10,170 nucleotides of DNA, taken from assembly GCA_964579725.1 (NCBI GenBank), contig CAZOHG010000094.1, forward strand, positions 1 through 10,170. Reading direction: 5' to 3'. Positions 7,006-10,170 of this stretch are shown here, in pieces. The notes under the pieces were generated by a model, which was not told where the DNA came from, made no database searches, and saw nothing but the letters and a program-made list of their open reading frames with translations. A program made the translations under genes and the position numbers. Origin of the DNA: CAZOHG01 sp964579725. Lineage in GTDB: Bacteria; Zhuqueibacterota; JdFR-76; BMS3Abin05. The stretch's first letter is position 1; every line of letters starts with the position of its first letter.

Positions 7006-7227
7006 GGAGACTGATTTAGGCCACTCCTTTAAGGTAGTTTTTGTAAGGTTTGTCCTGTTCCCATGGAGGTGCCCTGGGCTGCTGTATTTCTCCCCCTTAG
7101 AGCTCAGATTCGAGTGGATACTGTTCATTTAGTCGCATTTCTTCTCAAGGCAAATTGCCCATTTTTTGTAGGAGCGAACTCTGAACGCGATCCACCAATT
7201 TAAAATCACCCTTCCTTATTGGCCTCC

Positions 7228-7246
7228 GGCGTCCGGTAGAGACGCC
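7228..7246. repeat. GC-rich hairpin GGCGTC / GACGCC
   Basis: Perfect six-base arms with a seven-base loop (CGGTAGA), about 50 bases past the MFS stop on the minus strand. No T-run follows on either strand, so it is not a classical terminator, though it could stabilise the MFS mRNA 3' end or belong to a dispersed repeat. Confidence 0.45.
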
Positions 7247-7296
7247 TGAGCTCAAGCCCAACTGTTCATGGGTGGGCGAGCCTTTGCGGTGCCCCT

Positions 7297-8484
7297 TTAA
7301 TTTTCTGAGATAGCCTCGGCAGAGATTCGTTTCTGCCGAAAAATTACCAGAAGCAAAACAGCCGCCGCCGCTACCGATGTTCCGTATTGAAAAGCCACTC
7401 TGGCACCCTGTGCGTGCCAGATCGCCCCAAAAATAAAACTGGCGGGCAAAGCAGTGAGTCCAATCGCCATGTGGTAAACGCCTAAGGCCGAGCCACGCGA
7501 GGTTTTCTTGGCCCAATCGGAAATCAGCGCGCGGGGAACGGTCTCGGTAATAGCGCTGGTTAGCCCGTAGACGAAAAAGAGCACCCAGGCCTGCCACGCC
7601 GCCGTCGCTTTGGAAAATCCCCACAACAAAAGGGTCATGAGAAAAAATCCGAGCAGAAGCAGTCGTTCGCGCCCCATTTTGTCCGAAAGCGCCCCAAAAG
7701 GCATGGCAAAAGTGGCGTACACAAGATTGTAGAATAGGTACACCAACGGAACCATCGCCGCCGAAATACCAATTTGGTTGATTTTGAGAATAAAAAAGGC
7801 GTAGCTCACATTGGCAAAGGTAAAAACCGCCAAAATTCCCAACAAAAACCAAAAGTCGACGGGCAGTTCCCGAAAGGGAAGCTGCCAGCCGCCCGCTTCA
7901 CCCAGACGAGGTGTCCCGGGCTTTTCATTGAGCAAAAAAAGCAACAGGAAGACCGCCACAAGCCCGGGCACCACAGAAAGAAGGAAAACCAAACGGTAGG
8001 CCTGTATTTTCCAACTCAGGAGCAAAAAAGCCGCCAGCGTTCCGACGGCGGCACCCAGTGTGTCCAACGCCCGGTGAAATCCAAAGGAGCGTCCTCGCGA
8101 AGCGATGCCGCTGGTGTCGGCAATCAAGGCATCCCGGGGTGAGGTGCGAATGCCCTTCCCCACCCTGTCAGTGAATCGAATACCCAAAACCTGAACCCAA
8201 TTCGACGTCAGCGCCAAAAGGGGCTTAACTACTGTCGAAAGACCGTAACCGGCCACAATAAACGGTTTTCGGCGTTGACTTCGATCCGACCACACGCCCG
8301 AAACAACCTTGAGCAAACTGGCTGTCGCTTCCGCCACCCCTTCAATCAACCCGATGGAAGTCATGGTGGTTTTTAAGACGTTTTTTAGAAACAGCGGCAA
8401 AATGGGCAGAATCATTTCACTGGAAACGTCGGTAAAAAAACTGACCCAACCGAGCACCCGAATGTTTTTAGGAAGTTTGGCCAT
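7297..8484 (-). CDS. Major facilitator superfamily transporter
   Basis: A 395-residue inner-membrane secondary transporter with about 12 hydrophobic segments in two halves separated by a hydrophilic linker near residues 187-210. MFS motif A is visible after segment 2 (GVWSDRSQRRKPF, 63-75) and again in the second half (FGALSDKMGRERL). Between segments 4 and 5 is DRVGKGIRTSPRDALIA (106-122), a signature of one bacterial MFS subgroup, and the first segment has the charged FFTDVSSEM (16-24) shared by that subgroup. Such proteins are usually annotated as efflux or uncharacterised permeases; the substrate cannot be inferred. The ATG at 8484 lacks a strong ribosome binding site. A 127-bp gap separates it from the hydrolase gene upstream, with its own candidate promoter and a palindrome, so it is probably a separate transcription unit. 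Confidence 0.93.
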   Translation of the reverse strand: MAKLPKNIRVLGWVSFFTDVSSEMILPILPLFLKNVLKTTMTSIGLIEGVAEATASLLKVVSGVWSDRSQRRKPFIVAGYGLSTVVKPLLALTSNWVQVLGIRFTDRVGKGIRTSPRDALIADTSGIASRGRSFGFHRALDTLGAAVGTLAAFLLLSWKIQAYRLVFLLSVVPGLVAVFLLLFLLNEKPGTPRLGEAGGWQLPFRELPVDFWFLLGILAVFTFANVSYAFFILKINQIGISAAMVPLVYLFYNLVYATFAMPFGALSDKMGRERLLLLGFFLMTLLLWGFSKATAAWQAWVLFFVYGLTSAITETVPRALISDWAKKTSRGSALGVYHMAIGLTALPASFIFGAIWHAQGARVAFQYGTSVAAAAVLLLVIFRQKRISAEAISEN

Positions 8485-8517
8485 TTTAACCCACGCTTCT
8501 GATTTTTATCGACTTAC

Positions 8518-8546
8518 ATTGTACGTTCATTAACCTTTTGCTCCAA
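8518..8546 (-). promoter_or_regulatory. Candidate sigma-70-type promoter of the MFS gene
   Basis: TTGGAG (-35, 8541-8546), a 17-base spacer, and TACAAT (-10, 8518-8523; five of six to consensus), read on the minus strand. The predicted start would give a leader of roughly 25-30 bases before the ATG at 8484. The -35 is weak, the -10 and spacing are good. Confidence 0.45.
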
Positions 8547-8552
8547 ATAATC

Positions 8553-8566
8553 CTGCTGGCCAGCAG
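8553..8566. promoter_or_regulatory. 14-bp perfect palindrome, possible operator
   Basis: CTGCTGGCCAGCAG is fully self-complementary with no spacer. It lies six bases upstream of the candidate -35 of the MFS gene, a place typical for an activator or repressor site. There is no loop or T-run, so a terminator for the upstream hydrolase gene is unlikely. The binding protein is unknown; no regulator gene is adjacent. Confidence 0.45.
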
Positions 8567-8611
8567 CTTTGCGTTTTCCCCGGTTCCACAATTTTGGAAA
8601 TGGCCACGTTT

Positions 8612-9349
8612 TTAAAATTCCGTCCACTCACCTGCTTTGAGAATCCTGACCGGCAGGGCTTCTTTTTGCAGCAGGCGCTCGAGCCATTGAGCCGGCGCGT
8701 TAATCCCCTCCCACCCCAGGTGGAAAGTTCCCCAATGAATTGGAATCATCCAGCGGGCATTCAAATCCTTAAAGGCTCGAAGCGCGTCAGGAGGATTCAT
8801 GTGCTTTTTAAGATTTTTCCGAGGTTTGTACGCCCCAATCGGCAAAAGAGCAACGTCAATGAGAAAACGCTCCCCAATCTGCTGAAATCCTTCAAAATAG
8901 GCCGTGTCCCCGGCAAAATAGACCGTTTTCTCATTTTGAAGGACAAATCCGATAAAATCGCTGATTTCGTGAAAAAAGGGCTGTCGTCCGAAATGTTTGG
9001 CCGGGGTGGCGGTAATGGCAAATGATCCCAGACGGGTTGATTCCCAGGCGGAAAGTTCGTAAACCGTTTTGAAACCCAATTTTTTCAAATGCGTTCCCAA
9101 CCCTCTTGCAGCAATGACGGGTGTTGTTTTGGCAAGCTGGCGGAGCGTCCAGCGGTCAAAATGATCGTAGTGTCCATGGGAAATCAAAATTCCGGAAAGC
9201 GGCGGTAGTTCCTCAAGCCGAATTCCAGGAGGAATACGGCGCTTTAAAAAGACGATGCGTTCGCTAAAAACAGGGTCGAAAAGAAAGTGAGCGGAATTGA
9301 ATGACACCAGGACAGAAGCGTGCCCAATGAAAGTCACCCGTAGCGGCAT
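8612..9349 (-). CDS. Metallo-beta-lactamase-fold hydrolase (NAPE-PLD/UlaG-like group)
   Basis: A 245-residue cytoplasmic metal-dependent hydrolase. The di-zinc motif HxHxDH is complete (H58, H60, D62, H63 in ISHGHYDHFD), followed by H119 (ATPAKHFGR), D148 (FAGDTAYF) and H205 (IPIHWGTF), all the expected metal ligands. The TPA-x-H and PIHWGTF context resembles the group containing NAPE-phospholipase D, UlaG-type lactonases and RomA-like proteins. These cleave phosphodiester or lactone bonds; the substrate here cannot be assigned. There is no signal peptide. The ATG at 9349 follows the PrdB-like stop by two bases and has only a poor ribosome binding site, suggesting translation coupled to the upstream gene. 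A role connected with that gene is inferred from spacing alone. Confidence 0.92.
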   Translation of the reverse strand: MPLRVTFIGHASVLVSFNSAHFLFDPVFSERIVFLKRRIPPGIRLEELPPLSGILISHGHYDHFDRWTLRQLAKTTPVIAARGLGTHLKKLGFKTVYELSAWESTRLGSFAITATPAKHFGRQPFFHEISDFIGFVLQNEKTVYFAGDTAYFEGFQQIGERFLIDVALLPIGAYKPRKNLKKHMNPPDALRAFKDLNARWMIPIHWGTFHLGWEGINAPAQWLERLLQKEALPVRILKAGEWTEF

Positions 9350-9351
9350 TC

Positions 9352-10032
9352 TTATTCAACCGTCGCAAAATTGGCGTAGGATTTTTCAACGACCAGTCCC
9401 GGTTCCTCGAGTGTGGTCAAAAGTTTTAGGGCGTCCATAATGACCTGCTTTTGAAGCTCGGGCTGATTGGGCAAACCGGCGGCGTGGCCGGGACGAAATC
9501 CCATTGGGTACAGAGCGCGCGGCGGGTGCCCCATTCGGGTAACGGCCGGGTGCTGGGTAATCATGACGGTGGGAATGCCGTAGTCCTCTACAACGTGCTG
9601 AATGCCCTGGGCTGTTCGGTGGCACACAATACAACCGGCCAAAAAAAGCGCCGCACCAGCCTCTTCGGCATCCGCAATTTCCGCAATTCGCGGCGCGATC
9701 TCCCGCTTAATGCGCGATTGCAGCAGGTGAAACCCAAATACGCTAATGTGTTTTTCTGTTGGGCCGCCGATTTTACCTTCAGCTTGCAATTCACGCAGGC
9801 GTTCAATGGGAAAAACAGGGTTTAGATCGTTTTCCAGAATACTGGAATTAAAATGACGATGACTGATTTCCAGATCACCAATGGGCGTGTCCGAGGGAAT
9901 AAGAATAAAATCTTCGTTTTCTTTCGGTGTGAAATTTTTCGGCGTGACCCCCGCGGTGGAGATAATAATGATTTTTTTGAGATTCAAATCCCCCAAGAAA
10001 CGGGTAAAAGGAACATCAAAATACGTGGACAT
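9352..10032 (-). CDS. PrdB/GrdB-like reductase family protein, Cys in place of selenocysteine
   Basis: A 226-residue protein of the glycine/sarcosine/betaine/D-proline reductase selenoprotein B family. It matches the roughly 26-kDa PrdB subunit in size and is about half of GrdB. The conserved SHRHF (58-62), EDL/ENDLN-type stretch with VFPIERLREL (73-82), and the C-terminal GIPTVMIT plus glycine-proline-rich region (152-190) support the family. In characterised members a selenocysteine starts a U-x-x-C motif; here it is AGCIVC with C134 and C137, encoded by TGT and TGC, so no recoding is needed. Partner subunits (PrdA, GrdA, GrdC/D, GrdE) are absent from the window, so amino-acid reductase activity should not be assumed; a thiol-based reductase role is inferred. 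The ATG at 10032 has GGAGG about eight bases upstream. It is followed after two bases by the hydrolase gene. Confidence 0.82.
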   Translation of the reverse strand: MSTYFDVPFTRFLGDLNLKKIIIISTAGVTPKNFTPKENEDFILIPSDTPIGDLEISHRHFNSSILENDLNPVFPIERLRELQAEGKIGGPTEKHISVFGFHLLQSRIKREIAPRIAEIADAEEAGAALFLAGCIVCHRTAQGIQHVVEDYGIPTVMITQHPAVTRMGHPPRALYPMGFRPGHAAGLPNQPELQKQVIMDALKLLTTLEEPGLVVEKSYANFATVE

Positions 10033-10107
10033 TGGTGACTCCTCCCAGGGTCCAACTGATCAGACAAGGTTGAACAAAAGGGTTTTTGAAAGTGTACAAT
10101 TTCCTAA

Positions 10108-10136
10108 AATATAAATTTAAAACAGGCCATTCGCAA
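10108..10136 (-). promoter_or_regulatory. Candidate promoter of the PrdB-like/hydrolase operon
   Basis: On the minus strand TTGCGA (-35, 10131-10136), a 17-base AT-rich spacer, and TATATT (-10, 10108-10113, five of six to consensus). The predicted leader is about 70 bases. It is the best sigma-70-like promoter in the window; sequence match only. Confidence 0.5.
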
Positions 10137-10170
10137 GTTAAATTTCGTTGGGTGCCCAGATTGTCCGCAC

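Larger units (their letters stand above)
6616..7296. other. Gene-free interval of 681 bp with short repeats
   Basis: No convincing gene lies between the MFS stop and the SpoIIM-like start. Two weak frames cross it (6574-7014 plus, 6862-7128 minus, 88 residues). Neither has a good ribosome binding site, hydrophobic pattern or known motif, and the plus frame begins inside the SpoIIM-like gene. Base content is AT-richer in 6616-7010. It contains three copies of a 15-base motif (6808, 6838, 6991), a CCAGT-AA-ACTGG dyad (6865-6876), a GGCAA-A-TTGCC dyad (7149-7159) and a GC-rich hairpin (7228-7246). It reads like accumulated intergenic repeat debris or an untranslated RNA locus. No tRNA-like arms were seen. 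Confidence 0.5.

Noticed and set aside
6574..7014. 146-residue plus-strand frame
   Set aside because: It starts inside the SpoIIM-like gene on the opposite strand, and its composition looks like translated AT-rich non-coding DNA.
6862..7128. 88-residue minus-strand frame in the gene-free interval
   Set aside because: No ribosome binding site, no recognisable domain, and it covers the short repeats. It is better explained as intergenic sequence, though a tiny lineage-specific protein is not excluded.
7149..7167. Plus-strand terminator (GGCAA-A-TTGCC followed by T-run)
   Set aside because: The stem is only four to five bp with an unworkably small loop, and no plus-strand gene precedes it.
7145..7852. 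Long minus-strand frame of 235 codons overlapping the MFS gene
   Set aside because: It runs in another frame through most of the MFS coding region, is rich in Phe, Trp, Arg and Gly, and shows no motif. It is a shadow of the MFS gene.
8553..8566. Palindrome as terminator of the hydrolase gene
   Set aside because: There is no loop and no T-run after it, so an intrinsic terminator does not fit.
9612..9640. Possible selenocysteine site in the PrdB-like gene
   Set aside because: Both motif positions are ordinary Cys codons (TGT, TGC); no in-frame TGA is present.
1..10170. CRISPR array, tRNA, rRNA, insertion sequence or phage genes
   Set aside because: No regularly spaced repeats, cloverleaf signatures, transposase motifs or phage structural proteins were seen on either strand.

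Overview
The window looks like chromosomal DNA of a Gram-negative, non-model bacterium of moderate GC content. The best clue is the S46-family dipeptidyl peptidase with a Sec signal peptide, a family concentrated in Bacteroidota and related FCB-group or deep-branching phyla. The other genes (sigma-54 response regulator, QueT, MarC, SpoIIM-like, diacylglycerol-kinase-like, MFS, metallo-beta-lactamase fold, PrdB/GrdB-like) fit such a genome but do not fix a phylum. There are no rRNA or tRNA genes, integrases, CRISPR arrays or phage genes. The content is mostly ordinary core and accessory metabolism.

Layout. Bases 1-1825 (+): a 5'-truncated NtrC-class response regulator overlaps a QueT-type transporter by 4 bp. 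They end at a symmetrical bidirectional terminator (1911-1935). Bases 1958-4048 (-): a secreted S46 peptidase convergent to the first pair, preceded by a 322-bp gene-free interval with several inverted repeats. Bases 4371-6615 (-): a compact three-gene unit transcribed as SpoIIM-like membrane protein, DAGK/YegS-type lipid kinase, MarC-type membrane protein (gaps of 11 and 2 bp). Bases 6616-7296: a 681-bp stretch without a credible gene, holding short direct repeats and hairpins. Bases 7297-8484 (-): an MFS transporter with its own candidate promoter and a 14-bp perfect palindrome upstream. Bases 8612-10032 (-): a PrdB/GrdB-like protein with Cys where the family usually has selenocysteine, followed after 2 bp by a metallo-beta-lactamase-fold hydrolase, behind a good candidate promoter (10108-10136).

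How the genes work together. The regulator and QueT are translationally coupled. The SpoIIM-like/lipid kinase/MarC set is a plausible membrane-lipid or envelope unit. The PrdB-like/hydrolase pair is the least explained, because the partner subunits of glycine or proline reductase are not visible. I found no clear-cut new system. The most useful leads are the lone Cys-type PrdB-like gene with its hydrolase, the envelope operon, and the structured intergenic regions at 4049-4370 and 6616-7296.
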